Shown one piece after another: positions 1 to 7,343 of a stretch of DNA of 9,108 bases. The notes beneath the pieces are model-generated. The model was not told the origin of the DNA. It worked only from the letters and a program-made list of their open reading frames with translations, and did no database searches. Numbering within the stretch: the stretch's first letter is position 1; the number at the start of each line of letters is the position of its first letter. Source of the DNA: DAOVRL01 sp964459805 (GTDB lineage: Bacteria; Planctomycetota; Phycisphaerae; Sedimentisphaerales; Anaerobacaceae); NCBI GenBank assembly GCA_964459805.1, contig CAYWOD010000148.1:1-9108 (forward strand), in the 5' to 3' direction. Made by a program: the position numbers and the translations under genes.

Positions 1-19
1 TGTTGGCGGTTGTGGGGGT

Positions 20-38
20 TTTACAGACTATTTACAGA
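20..38 (+). promoter_or_regulatory. Direct repeat TTTACAGA x2 upstream of the vWA operon
   Basis: The octamer TTTACAGA occurs at 20-27 and again at 31-38. The repeat period is 11 bp, about one helical turn, which is the geometry expected for tandem binding of a regulator on one DNA face. A TATACT hexamer at 59-64 could be a -10 element, but its distance from either TTTACA is longer than a normal sigma-70 spacer. The repeat might therefore be an activator site or chance. What is seen is only the repeat and its position ahead of the first gene of the operon. Confidence 0.3.
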
Positions 39-97
39 ACCAAAGCCCGCTTGCGCGCTATACTTTAAGGTACAGAAACCGGTTCACAAATACAAAT

Positions 98-104
98 GAA
101 GGAG
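98..104 (+). promoter_or_regulatory. Shine-Dalgarno site of the VIT-vWA gene
   Basis: GAAGGAG ends 7 nt before the ATG at 112. This fixes that start. The ATG at 96 overlaps the site itself, lies in another frame and opens only a short spurious reading frame. Confidence 0.8.
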
Positions 105-111
105 ACTGAAA

Positions 112-2376
112 ATGGCGACTCAAAAGACGAAGATGGTTGTCTGTTTGGGGGCAGTGTTTGCATTTTTGGCGGCCCCGGTTTGGGCACGACTGAACCACGT
201 AACTGTTCGGCCGCTCGCGCCGAATGTTATTGTGCCGCAGAGCAGGCGGATTGCCTTTGCGCCGCAGCGGCGAGGGGCGATCGAGATCACGGAAGTCAGC
301 GTGCTGATTGATATCTTGGAGAGCACGGCGACGACAACGATTGAGATTCGCCTGCAAAATACGAGCAGCCGGCGTCAGGAGGCCGAGCTGATTGTGCCCG
401 TGCCCGACGGTGCGGTTGTGCGGGGCTTTGCGTACGACGGGCCCGGCGGCATGATTACCGCGCAGGTGCTTGAGAAAGAGGAAGCTAAGAGGATATACCA
501 GCAGTTGGTCTCCAAGATACGCGATCCGGCGCTGGTGGAGTTTGTGGGCTATAATCTGATTCGATCGAGCGTCTTTCCCGTGGAGGCCCGCGGCAAGCAA
601 AAGATTCGGCTGACCTACGAGCATCTTCTCGAGGTGGACGGCAACCGGGTGGATTACGTCCTGCCTCGGACCGAATCGCTGCGCTACGGGGTGCCGTGGA
701 AAGTGACGGCGAATATCCGGGCGAAACGGCCGATATCGACTGTCTATTCGGCCAGTCATAAGCTCGAAATTGAGCGGATCAGCAACAAGCAGATGACCGT
801 CAAGATTGCAATGGACGCCGAGAAGGAGCCCGGCCCGTTTCGCCTTTCGTATCTGCTGCAGGAAGACGGCGTAACCGCTTCGATGTTTGCTTATCCCGAG
901 AAGAAAGTCGGTGGGGGATACTTTCTGCTGCTTGCCGGACTGCCTGCCGAGGGGCCCAAGTCCCCCGATACGCCTGCGATCAAGAGGGAGCTGACGCTGG
1001 TTATCGACCGTTCGGGCAGTATGCGGAACGAGAAGATTGAGCAGGTCAAGGAGGCGGCACTGCAGATTATCGCCGGGCTCGAAAAAGGCGAGGCGTTCAA
1101 CATCATCACGTATAACAACACGGTACAGTGGTTTTCAAAAAAACCGGTCATAAAGAACAAGGAGAACGCGGCGGCGGCACAAGCATACATCGAGGGCATC
1201 ACGGCATACGGCGGAACCAACATACACGATGCACTTGTGGCGGCGCTGAGTCAGGAGCCGAGCGAAGGGATGCTGCCGATAGTCCTGTTTCTTACCGATG
1301 GGCTGCCGACCGTGGGCCAGACGTCGGAGGTGGCGATTCGCAACGTCGTAATCAAGTCGAATCCGCACAAACGGCGGGTCTTTACCTTTGGGGTGGGCGT
1401 CGATGTGAATGCCCCGCTGTTAGAGAAAATAGCGGACGAGTCGCGGGCCAAGGCCGAATTTGTCCTGCCGAAGGAGGACGTTGAGGTCAAGATTGGCAAG
1501 GTGTTCAAGCGGCTTACAGGTCCGGTTCTGGCCGATGCGAAATTGGAAGTCCTTAACAAGAACGGCGAGCCGGCCGTCGGGCGGACGCGCGACATTATGC
1601 CGGAGCGCCTCCCGGACCTCTTCGAGGGAGACCAGCTTGTTTTGCTGGGCCAATACGTCGGCAAAGAGCCGATTACGTTTCGGATAAGCGGCAACTATAT
1701 GGGCAAGAAACGCAAGTTCAAGTTCACGTTCAAATTCAATAAGGCCAACGTGCAAAACGGGTTTGTGCCCAGGCTGTGGGCGAGCAGGAAGATTGCACAA
1801 CTTATTGATGCGGTCCGGCAGATGGGGGCCGATACGGCGGTATCGAAGAACGATCCGAAGGTCAAGGAGCTTGTCGATGAAATCGTGCGCCTTTCGACGG
1901 AATTCGGGATATTGACCGAATACACGGCGTTTCTGGCAAGAGAGGGGACGAACCTGGGCGACAGGGCCGAGGTGCTGAGCGAGACGTCGCGCTCGCTCTA
2001 TGGCCGGGCCATGCGGTCGCGGGACGGTATTGGTGCGGTCAGTCAGAGCCTCAACCTGGGGCAGATGAAGGCCCAATCAGGGCTGAACTACGGCAACGTG
2101 TATTACAACGAGAAGATGGAGCGTGTTTTGATTGCGGACATCCAGCAGATTAACGACCGGGCGTATTATCGCAGAGGCAATCGCTGGGTTGACAGCTATC
2201 TGGTAGAAAAAGAGGCAGAAGTCAAGCCGGCGAGGATCATCGAGTTCGGGTCGAAAGAGTTCATCGAGCTGGCGCAGAAGCTGGCCAAGGACAACCGCCA
2301 GGGCAGCATCGCGCTTAGCGGCGACATACTCCTGATGGTCGATGGCGAAGCCGTCCTCGTGCGGAATGTGAACTGA
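112..2376 (+). CDS. Exported VIT domain + von Willebrand factor A domain protein (inter-alpha-trypsin-inhibitor heavy-chain-like)
   Basis: This 754-aa protein starts at an ATG with a strong GAAGGAG site. Residues 1-26 form a signal peptide with a hydrophobic core ending in AAPVWA, so the product is exported. Residues about 50-180 match a VIT domain: a beta-rich stretch with the family-typical segments 'LIVPVPDGAVVRGF', 'EKEEAKRIYQQ' and 'NLIRSSVFPV'. Residues about 293-470 are a vWA domain with an intact MIDAS metal site: D299-x-S301-x-S303, T369 in YGGTN and D396 in FLTDG. The remaining ~280 residues hold the segment that usually follows in bacterial members (FVPRLWASRKI, then EIVRLSTEFGILTEYTAFLAREG). 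VIT and vWA modules are protein-interaction modules, as in animal ITI heavy chains; no catalytic domain is seen. It is the first gene of a four-gene unit, and the next gene starts 24 bp downstream. The ligand is unknown; the domain assignment is firm. Confidence 0.93.
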   Translation: MATQKTKMVVCLGAVFAFLAAPVWARLNHVTVRPLAPNVIVPQSRRIAFAPQRRGAIEITEVSVLIDILESTATTTIEIRLQNTSSRRQEAELIVPVPDGAVVRGFAYDGPGGMITAQVLEKEEAKRIYQQLVSKIRDPALVEFVGYNLIRSSVFPVEARGKQKIRLTYEHLLEVDGNRVDYVLPRTESLRYGVPWKVTANIRAKRPISTVYSASHKLEIERISNKQMTVKIAMDAEKEPGPFRLSYLLQEDGVTASMFAYPEKKVGGGYFLLLAGLPAEGPKSPDTPAIKRELTLVIDRSGSMRNEKIEQVKEAALQIIAGLEKGEAFNIITYNNTVQWFSKKPVIKNKENAAAAQAYIEGITAYGGTNIHDALVAALSQEPSEGMLPIVLFLTDGLPTVGQTSEVAIRNVVIKSNPHKRRVFTFGVGVDVNAPLLEKIADESRAKAEFVLPKEDVEVKIGKVFKRLTGPVLADAKLEVLNKNGEPAVGRTRDIMPERLPDLFEGDQLVLLGQYVGKEPITFRISGNYMGKKRKFKFTFKFNKANVQNGFVPRLWASRKIAQLIDAVRQMGADTAVSKNDPKVKELVDEIVRLSTEFGILTEYTAFLAREGTNLGDRAEVLSETSRSLYGRAMRSRDGIGAVSQSLNLGQMKAQSGLNYGNVYYNEKMERVLIADIQQINDRAYYRRGNRWVDSYLVEKEAEVKPARIIEFGSKEFIELAQKLAKDNRQGSIALSGDILLMVDGEAVLVRNVN

Positions 2377-2387
2377 GTGTATATGAC

Positions 2388-2394
2388 AAAGGAG
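2388..2394 (+). promoter_or_regulatory. Shine-Dalgarno site deciding the start of the second vWA gene
   Basis: AAAGGAG ends 6 nt before the ATG at 2401. The frame is open back to a GTG at 2377, but the ribosome site lies inside that extension. Starting at 2401 also leaves a clean signal peptide (MRKATLRISLVGVVIAV...). The 2401 start is therefore preferred. Confidence 0.8.
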
Positions 2395-2400
2395 CAAAAA

Positions 2401-3633
2401 ATGAGAAAGGCAACGTTACGAATAAGTCTGGTTGGGGTGGTGATCGCGGTCTGTGCGGTTGGGATGGTGCGGGCGGGCGAAAGAGTTTCGGCCGCTGAGG
2501 TTCGCCCGGTGATAGAAGCACCGATTGTTCCGGGGCCGCTTGGCCCGGAAAAGCCGCTGGTTCAGATGGCGATCCTGCTGGATACGAGCGGGAGCATGTC
2601 GGGCCTGATCAACCAGGCCAGGACAGAGCTTTGGGCGATTGTTAACGAGTTTATCTTTGCGAAAAGAGGGGGCGTAGCGCCGGAGCTGCAGGTGGCACTC
2701 TATGAATACGGCAAAAGCACACTGCCTGCGACCGAAGGATACATCCGCCAGATAGTCCCCTTCACCACCGACCTGGACAAGGTCTCCGAGGAGCTCTTCG
2801 CGCTGAAGACCAACGGCGGACAGGAGTACTGCGGGTGGGTCATAAAACAGGCAACCGAAGAGCTGACCTGGAGCACTGCGCCCGACGACCTCAAGGTCAT
2901 ATTCATCGCCGGCAACGAGCCTTTCACGCAGGGCAAAGTCGATTATCGCCAGTCGTGCAAGGCCGCCATCGCCAAAAGCATCGTCGTAAACACCATCCAC
3001 TGCGGCTCGCCGGGCGCCGGGATCAGCGGCAAATGGAAGGATGGGGCGGTGCTGGCCGACGGGAAGTACCTGAACATCGACCAGAATCGCCAGGTTGTGC
3101 ATATTGCGGCCCCGCAGGACAAGCAGATAACCGAGCTCAGCATAAAGCTAAACGATACGTATATCGCTTACGGCCTCAGAGGTCGGGAGCTCTACGAAAG
3201 ACAAAGCGCCCAGGACAGCAGTGCTTCGAGTCTTTCTAAGGAGGCCGCGATCCAAAGAGCAGCGACTAAGGCCTCGCTCTACTACAGAAACGACCACTGG
3301 GACCTGGTGGATGCCCTTGCGAACGATAAGGTCAAATTGGAGGATGTCGAGGCCAAGGACCTGCCTGAGAATATGCGCAAGATGACTGTCAAAGAGAGAA
3401 AGGCCTATGTCGAGGCCAAAAAGGCCGGGCGAGCGCGGATACAGCAGAAGATACAGGAGCTTAACGACCAGCGCAAGAAATACGTCGCCGCCGAAATGAA
3501 GAAGCAGCAGAAGCCCGGCGAGACGTTAGGCTCGGCGATAACCCAGGCAGTCCGCGAACAGGCGAAGAAGAAGAACTTCAAGTTTGAGCCGCCCAAGAAA
3601 TCACCGAAGAACGTAGAGAAAAACGGCTCCTGA
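2401..3633 (+). CDS. Exported von Willebrand factor A domain protein with charged coiled-coil tail
   Basis: This 410-aa protein has an N-terminal signal peptide (residues 1 to about 23, ending GMVRA). The vWA domain begins near residue 53 with the MIDAS motif D61-T-S63-G-S65 (LLDTSGSMSG). The conserved later strand reads VIFIAGNEPFTQG, so the usual TDG-type Asp loop is replaced by A-G-N-E. That substitution suggests altered metal coordination and is a trait I recall in this subfamily. A second conserved block is NTIHCGS. From about residue 320 to the end the chain is rich in Lys, Glu, Gln and Arg (MTVKERKAYVEAKKAGRARIQ...), predicted as a long coiled coil ending in a Pro/Lys tail. It lies 24 bp after the VIT-vWA gene, almost certainly in the same transcript. 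The two vWA proteins belong to different subfamilies, so they are not a simple recent duplication. Partner and function are unknown. Confidence 0.9.
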   Translation: MRKATLRISLVGVVIAVCAVGMVRAGERVSAAEVRPVIEAPIVPGPLGPEKPLVQMAILLDTSGSMSGLINQARTELWAIVNEFIFAKRGGVAPELQVALYEYGKSTLPATEGYIRQIVPFTTDLDKVSEELFALKTNGGQEYCGWVIKQATEELTWSTAPDDLKVIFIAGNEPFTQGKVDYRQSCKAAIAKSIVVNTIHCGSPGAGISGKWKDGAVLADGKYLNIDQNRQVVHIAAPQDKQITELSIKLNDTYIAYGLRGRELYERQSAQDSSASSLSKEAAIQRAATKASLYYRNDHWDLVDALANDKVKLEDVEAKDLPENMRKMTVKERKAYVEAKKAGRARIQQKIQELNDQRKKYVAAEMKKQQKPGETLGSAITQAVREQAKKKNFKFEPPKKSPKNVEKNGS

Positions 3634-3719
3634 TAATGAATCACACAATAGAAATCATCTCAATGGTCAAAAATGTTTCTTAACGTTGGTTGTTGCAAAA
3701 CGAATGAAAGGGCAGAACG

Positions 3720-5015
3720 ATGTGTAAATGGTATGTTGCAGTAGTAGCCGTTGTCGTGGGGATGATGTTTTTGGAGGTCCCCGTGACGATTGCGGCCGAA
3801 AGAGTAACCGTCAAGCCGCTCAAGGAAAAGGCGGAGAAAAAGAGTCAAGAGAGCACCGAGAAAGTCACCACGTGGGCCCCGGCTGTCAAGCCCAAGCCGT
3901 TGAGCGAAAATGCCAAGAAGGCCCTGCGCTGGCTCGTCGAGCACCAGGATAAGAACGGCGGCTGGAGCCAGGGCGAGGAGTCAACTCACATGGGCCGCGG
4001 TATGGACAAGCTCAAGGACAAGCCCAACGTCGCCGATACCTGTGCGGCGGCCTTGGCGCTGATCCGCTCCGGCAGCACACCTCGCAAGGGGCGGTATGCC
4101 AAAAATGTCCTGGCGGGCGTAAAGTACGTCATCAGCGAAGTCCAGCAGTCTGATGCCGAATCGCTGCTCATCACTCGAACGCAGGGAACGCGGCTTCAGA
4201 TGAAACTTGGCACGTACATCGACACTTTTCTCACCTCCATGCTCTTCGCAGAAGTTACGGGCAAGATGCCGGACAAACACAGCGAGAAGGTGCTCGCCGA
4301 TGCCTTCAACAAGATTATGGACAAAATCGAAAGAAATCAGCGTCCGGACGGGACATTCGGCGGCACAGGCTGGGCCAACGCCCTGTCAGTCTCGATGGCC
4401 AGCAAGGGATTCAACCGCATGGCCCAGGTTAACGGCGGCGTGGACGAGAAAGTCCGGCAAAGACTTGAGAATTATGCGCGCGACCAGTTCGACGAAACGT
4501 CCGGCAAGTTCAGCCCTTCCGGCTCAGCCGGTGTGGACCTCTATGCCAGCGCTGCGACCCTTGGCTCTATGCAGGACTCGGACAACACTAACAAAACAAT
4601 GAAAAAGGATGTTCAACGCCGGCTCAAAGAAGCCAAGACACCCGCCCAGCGAGAGCAGGCACGAACAACGCTCAAGCGCTTTGAGGACAACGAGGAAACC
4701 CTGCAGTCAGCCAGGCAGGCCATCGTAAAGAAGCTCGACGACAAACAGTTCATCGCAGGTTTCGGCTCCAACGGCGGTGAGGAGTTTCTCAGCTATATGA
4801 ACATCGGTGAGTCTCTCGTGGTCAAGGGCGGCAAGGAATGGAAAAAATGGGACAAGGAAATCACCGCCAACCTCAACCGCATCCAGAACAATGACGGAAG
4901 CTGGACGGGCCATCACTGCATAACCGGGCGGACATTCTGCACCTCGGCTGCACTTCTTGTCCTGATGACCGACCGCGCCCCTGTACCGGTGTCGGGCGAA
5001 TTCAAGCGTCGGTAA
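3720..5015 (+). CDS. Exported alpha/alpha-toroid protein (prenyltransferase/squalene-oxidase repeat family)
   Basis: This 431-aa protein starts at an ATG preceded by a weak AAAGGG site 7 nt upstream. Residues 1-26 are a signal peptide (VVAVVVGMMFLEVPVTIAA). A Lys/Glu-rich linker follows. Toroid repeats of the form 'ALRWLVEHQDKNGGWS' appear at about 67-83, 'IMDKIERNQRPDGTFGG' at 199-215 and 'LNRIQNNDGSW' at 385-395. This helix-then-(D)G-x-W/F pattern is typical of terpenoid-cyclase/prenyltransferase toroids. Between repeats, residues about 294-342 form a charged, probably coiled-coil insertion. The C-terminus has a His/Cys-rich conserved block, H398-H399-C400 and C407 (GHHCITGRTFC), which might bind metal. 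No DxDD cyclase motif or CGEQ thioester is present, so enzymatic cyclase activity is not supported. An 86-bp gap separates it from the vWA gene, and the next gene starts only 4 bp after its TAA. A scaffold role in the envelope is inferred. Confidence 0.8.
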   Translation: MCKWYVAVVAVVVGMMFLEVPVTIAAERVTVKPLKEKAEKKSQESTEKVTTWAPAVKPKPLSENAKKALRWLVEHQDKNGGWSQGEESTHMGRGMDKLKDKPNVADTCAAALALIRSGSTPRKGRYAKNVLAGVKYVISEVQQSDAESLLITRTQGTRLQMKLGTYIDTFLTSMLFAEVTGKMPDKHSEKVLADAFNKIMDKIERNQRPDGTFGGTGWANALSVSMASKGFNRMAQVNGGVDEKVRQRLENYARDQFDETSGKFSPSGSAGVDLYASAATLGSMQDSDNTNKTMKKDVQRRLKEAKTPAQREQARTTLKRFEDNEETLQSARQAIVKKLDDKQFIAGFGSNGGEEFLSYMNIGESLVVKGGKEWKKWDKEITANLNRIQNNDGSWTGHHCITGRTFCTSAALLVLMTDRAPVPVSGEFKRR

Positions 5016-5019
5016 GCGA

Positions 5020-6303
5020 ATGGAAAAAGCCCGGGCCAATCAGATGTTCAAACTGACAGTCTTGATGATGGCAGCGGCCCTGACAGTAGCCGGTTGTGGG
5101 ACGGCGCAGCGGCAGCGCCTGGCACGCATCGATGCCTCGTTGACCGGGGCTGTCGAATATCTGGTCGCCAGGCAATCGCCCGATGGCGCCTGGCGCTCCC
5201 AGACCTACGGCTGCTTTCGGGATGGGCCGACACTCACGCCCTATATTATGAGCTGTCTGCTGTTCTTGCCGCAGGGCCGCCAGAACGTGCAAAGCTCGTT
5301 CCGCAAAGGCGTCCAGTACCTTGACGATATGGTGGACGAGAACGGCAATATACGGACCGGCCCGCACGGATTGAACTTCCCCGTCTATACCGCCGCATCC
5401 GCCAGCCGCGTCGTCGTGCTGCTGGACAGAACCGCCCAGCGCCTGAGGGCCCAGGCGGCCTGGCTCGACTACCTGCGTGCCCGACGGCTCAGCGCGTCTC
5501 TGGGCTGGAAACCGTCCGACGCCGACTACGGCGGCTGGGGTTTTTCACTGGATATTCCGAGAAAGCCCGCACCGGGCCGGCTCAAAGGCGCCTTCTGCGA
5601 ATCAAACCTCACTGCCACAATCTTCGGTATCGGCGCGCTTGCCTCGGCCAAAATTCCCCGCGACGACCCGGTATGGAAAGATATTCTGATCTTCGTCAGG
5701 AAATGCCAGAACTTCTCAGATGACAGCGCTGCCTCCGACGAACGATTTGACGACGGCGGGTTCTTCTTTCGCCCGGGCGATGAGCTTGAAAACAAAGCCG
5801 GGGTCGCGGGCGTGGACCGGCTCGGGCGCCGGAGGTACTATTCGTACGGCAGTATGACCGCAGACGGACTGCGTGCTTTGCTCGCCTGCGGCCTGCCCGC
5901 CGAACACCCGCGCGTGGTCGCCGCCGGAAAATGGCTCGAACGTAATTTCACCGTCAAAACCAATCCCGGCACCTTCGCACACGACCGTGAGGTCCTGCGA
6001 GAGGCGACGTATTACTACTATCTCTGGTCTGTTGCCCACGCCTTTACGCGGCTTGGCGTTAGAGAGATAAGAACGCAGACCGGGAAGTTGAGCTGGGCCG
6101 AGGTACTTGCCGATGAGCTGATTGAACGCCAGAGACCGGACGGCTCCTGGGTCAACCGCTTCACAGACGCCAAAGAGGACGACCCGCTCGTCTCCACACC
6201 CTGGGCAGCCGCCGCCCTGGCCAACTGCCGATACCTCCTTACCACCAAAGGCGACCTAACCAACAAGCCCTGTCCCCGAGCGGCACCCCCTTGCAGCCCG
6301 TGA
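5020..6303 (+). CDS. Alpha/alpha-toroid lipoprotein (prenyltransferase/squalene-oxidase repeat family)
   Basis: This protein has 427 aa from the ATG at 5020. An internal ATG at 5044 (419 aa, MFKLTVLMMAAAL...) would give a more typical short lipoprotein signal. Neither start has a good ribosome site, and the 4-bp gap to the upstream TAA suggests translational coupling. The lipobox is V23-A24-G25-C26, so the mature protein should begin with a lipidated Cys. Toroid repeats are visible as AVEYLVARQSPDGAW (44-58), DADYGGWGFS (168-177), ERFDDGGFFF (241-250) and LIERQRPDGSW (367-377). The block EATYYYYLWSVAHAF (329-342) is also characteristic of this bacterial family. As in the preceding toroid gene, neither the DxDD cyclase motif nor a thioester is visible. 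It probably anchors the operon's exported products to a membrane. Sequence similarity to the gene before it is limited to the repeats. Confidence 0.82.
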   Translation: MEKARANQMFKLTVLMMAAALTVAGCGTAQRQRLARIDASLTGAVEYLVARQSPDGAWRSQTYGCFRDGPTLTPYIMSCLLFLPQGRQNVQSSFRKGVQYLDDMVDENGNIRTGPHGLNFPVYTAASASRVVVLLDRTAQRLRAQAAWLDYLRARRLSASLGWKPSDADYGGWGFSLDIPRKPAPGRLKGAFCESNLTATIFGIGALASAKIPRDDPVWKDILIFVRKCQNFSDDSAASDERFDDGGFFFRPGDELENKAGVAGVDRLGRRRYYSYGSMTADGLRALLACGLPAEHPRVVAAGKWLERNFTVKTNPGTFAHDREVLREATYYYYLWSVAHAFTRLGVREIRTQTGKLSWAEVLADELIERQRPDGSWVNRFTDAKEDDPLVSTPWAAAALANCRYLLTTKGDLTNKPCPRAAPPCSP

Positions 6304-6339
6304 GAGGCACAAACAAGGACCATCCACTGAGCGTTGAGG

Positions 6340-6351
6340 ATCTCGCGAGAT
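6340..6351. repeat. 12-bp perfect palindrome ATCTCGCGAGAT
   Basis: A perfectly self-complementary 12-mer sits in the 99-bp space between two convergent genes, just ahead of the hairpin at 6356. It could be a dimeric-protein site or part of the terminator region. No function can be assigned from sequence. Confidence 0.45.
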
Positions 6352-6355
6352 TTAC

Positions 6356-6382
6356 GGCTGTCCGGTAGCGTGCCGTGCAGCC
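6356..6382 (+). terminator. Candidate intrinsic terminator of the vWA/toroid operon
   Basis: GGCTG (6356-6360) pairs with CAGCC (6378-6382). Inside it a T-G wobble, one mismatch and CGG/CCG (6363-6365 with 6373-6375) close a 7-nt loop. Downstream on the + strand the sequence is T-rich (cttgttctgttgtccttttt) rather than a pure T run. It lies 52 bp after the last gene of the + operon and just before the stop of the convergent membrane-protein gene, so it may serve both directions weakly. Confidence 0.45.
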
Positions 6383-6402
6383 TCTTGTTCTGTTGTCCTT
6401 TT

Positions 6403-7275
6403 TCATCCGTGAGAACCCCCCGAGTTACAGTCCGTGCTTGGTTGCAGGAGGCGATCAACGTCGGCTTCCGTCTGAATGCCCATGAGATCAACTGCGTGAT
6501 TCCCCAGAATGTGATCGAGTCGTCTCAGGCTGATACCCGCATGCATCAGGATGCGGCGTCGCGCGTAGTGTTTCAGTTGTGGGTCTTTTTCAACACCGAA
6601 ATCTATCCTCTGGAAGACTATCTCGTACTTTGTTATTAGCACCATTATATATATGAACGGGGAAAGCAGTATTGAAAGCACAGGGACCAAAATAATCCTC
6701 CTAAGAGTATCGAGATTCTGGAGACTCTGTAGCTCAGAGACCACACGGCTTGTTACAAAGCCAATAATGGCGAGACCAATAATCACCTGCAACGCACCGG
6801 TTAGTTTTGCCACTATTGCGTACTCCTTGTCTGTCTTTGCGATGGCATCAACCATCGCAATAAAAGCCATTATCGGCACAATCACGAGTTCAGCACCAAG
6901 TGAGAAAGTGTACGTGTTGACTAAGAACTCGAGAAGAATGACAATCTTGATGCTATCTATCAGTACCTTCTGGAAGAAGTTCTCGGTATGCTCGGACGTA
7001 ACGAAGCGCACCATCATAGCCATAGCGCCGACACAAAACCACACGATGGTATCTTTGAGAAGAAACACATTCCACAGATCGATGGCAGCCAATAGCATCA
7101 CAATTGTTGCGGTATAGAGCACCATCAGGCATACGGGCACGAGGATTTTAAAGCGACAGAATAGCCGCACAACTCCCGTGATCCCTTTGCGGATGTTGGC
7201 CTTCTGAAGTGCCCACGCAAGAAATACGAGAAGCCATAAGGCGGTTGCGGTTTCGCGGTTGTTGAATGGCCCCAT
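6403..7275 (-). CDS. Conserved polytopic membrane protein of unknown function
   Basis: This 290-aa protein is rich in hydrophobic segments. Likely membrane helices lie at residues about 10-25, 43-65, 76-92, 108-122, 127-144, 157-176 and 193-215, giving about seven. Charged loops separate them. A hydrophilic tail of about 70 residues follows (KHYARRRILMHAGISLRRLDHILGNH...), basic at first and then ending in a Gly/Ser-rich stretch. I recognise no transporter or enzyme motif. The ATG at 7275 lies 26 bp downstream of the restored TGA of the zinc-ribbon gene, with purine-rich sequence (AGAGGAGAAAGAAAGG) in between, so the two form one transcription unit. Its stop is a TGA at 6403-6405. G+C is visibly lower than in the vWA operon. 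The function is unknown; a membrane partner for the small zinc-ribbon protein is an inference from gene order. Confidence 0.8.
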   Translation of the reverse strand: MGPFNNRETATALWLLVFLAWALQKANIRKGITGVVRLFCRFKILVPVCLMVLYTATIVMLLAAIDLWNVFLLKDTIVWFCVGAMAMMVRFVTSEHTENFFQKVLIDSIKIVILLEFLVNTYTFSLGAELVIVPIMAFIAMVDAIAKTDKEYAIVAKLTGALQVIIGLAIIGFVTSRVVSELQSLQNLDTLRRIILVPVLSILLSPFIYIMVLITKYEIVFQRIDFGVEKDPQLKHYARRRILMHAGISLRRLDHILGNHAVDLMGIQTEADVDRLLQPSTDCNSGGSHG

Positions 7276-7301
7276 ACCTCACCCGCCTTTCTTTCTCCTC
7301 T

Positions 7302-7343
7302 TCAAACCTCTGCGTGATCAGACCATCCACAACTGGGGCATCT
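7302..7343 (-). pseudogene. Detached 3' end of the zinc-ribbon gene (second Cys-x-x-Cys)
   Basis: Thirteen sense codons follow the TAG at 7344-7346 in the same frame and encode RCPSCGWSDHAEV, closed by a TGA. CPxCGW followed by a short acidic tail is the normal C-terminal half of a CxxC...CxxC zinc ribbon. The complementing half, CPECG, sits 22 codons before the TAG. The reading frame has no other disruption, so a single base change would restore the gene. Confidence 0.75.

Noticed and set aside
31..64. Classical sigma-70 promoter TTTACA...TATACT before the first gene
   Set aside because: The spacer between TTTACA (31-36) and TATACT (59-64) is 22 bp, too long for a normal promoter, so only the direct repeat is reported.
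58..759. Long open frame on the - strand opposite the VIT-vWA gene (and similar antisense frames at 1251-1694, 1420-2076, 2416-3102)
   Set aside because: They lie wholly or mainly inside strongly supported + strand genes, their translations are low-complexity Arg/Pro/His-rich, and no domain is recognisable.
112..3633. BatA/BatB-MoxR type vWA cluster
   Set aside because: No MoxR ATPase or DUF58 gene is present, and the vWA proteins have signal peptides and VIT or coiled-coil regions rather than the Bat membrane topology.
3720..6303. Squalene-hopene cyclase or other hopanoid biosynthesis genes
   Set aside because: The repeats resemble QW motifs, but the DxDD motif is missing, both products are exported and the neighbours are vWA proteins.
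3720..6303. Complement/alpha-2-macroglobulin-type thioester protein
   Set aside because: No G-C-x-E-Q motif occurs in either toroid protein. The G-C in the second is the lipobox.
6304..6402. An attC site after the 290-aa membrane protein gene, which would make the two-gene unit a cassette
   Set aside because: There is a hairpin but no RYYYAAC/GTTRRRY pair, and nothing complementary to the unit's presumed 5' boundary.
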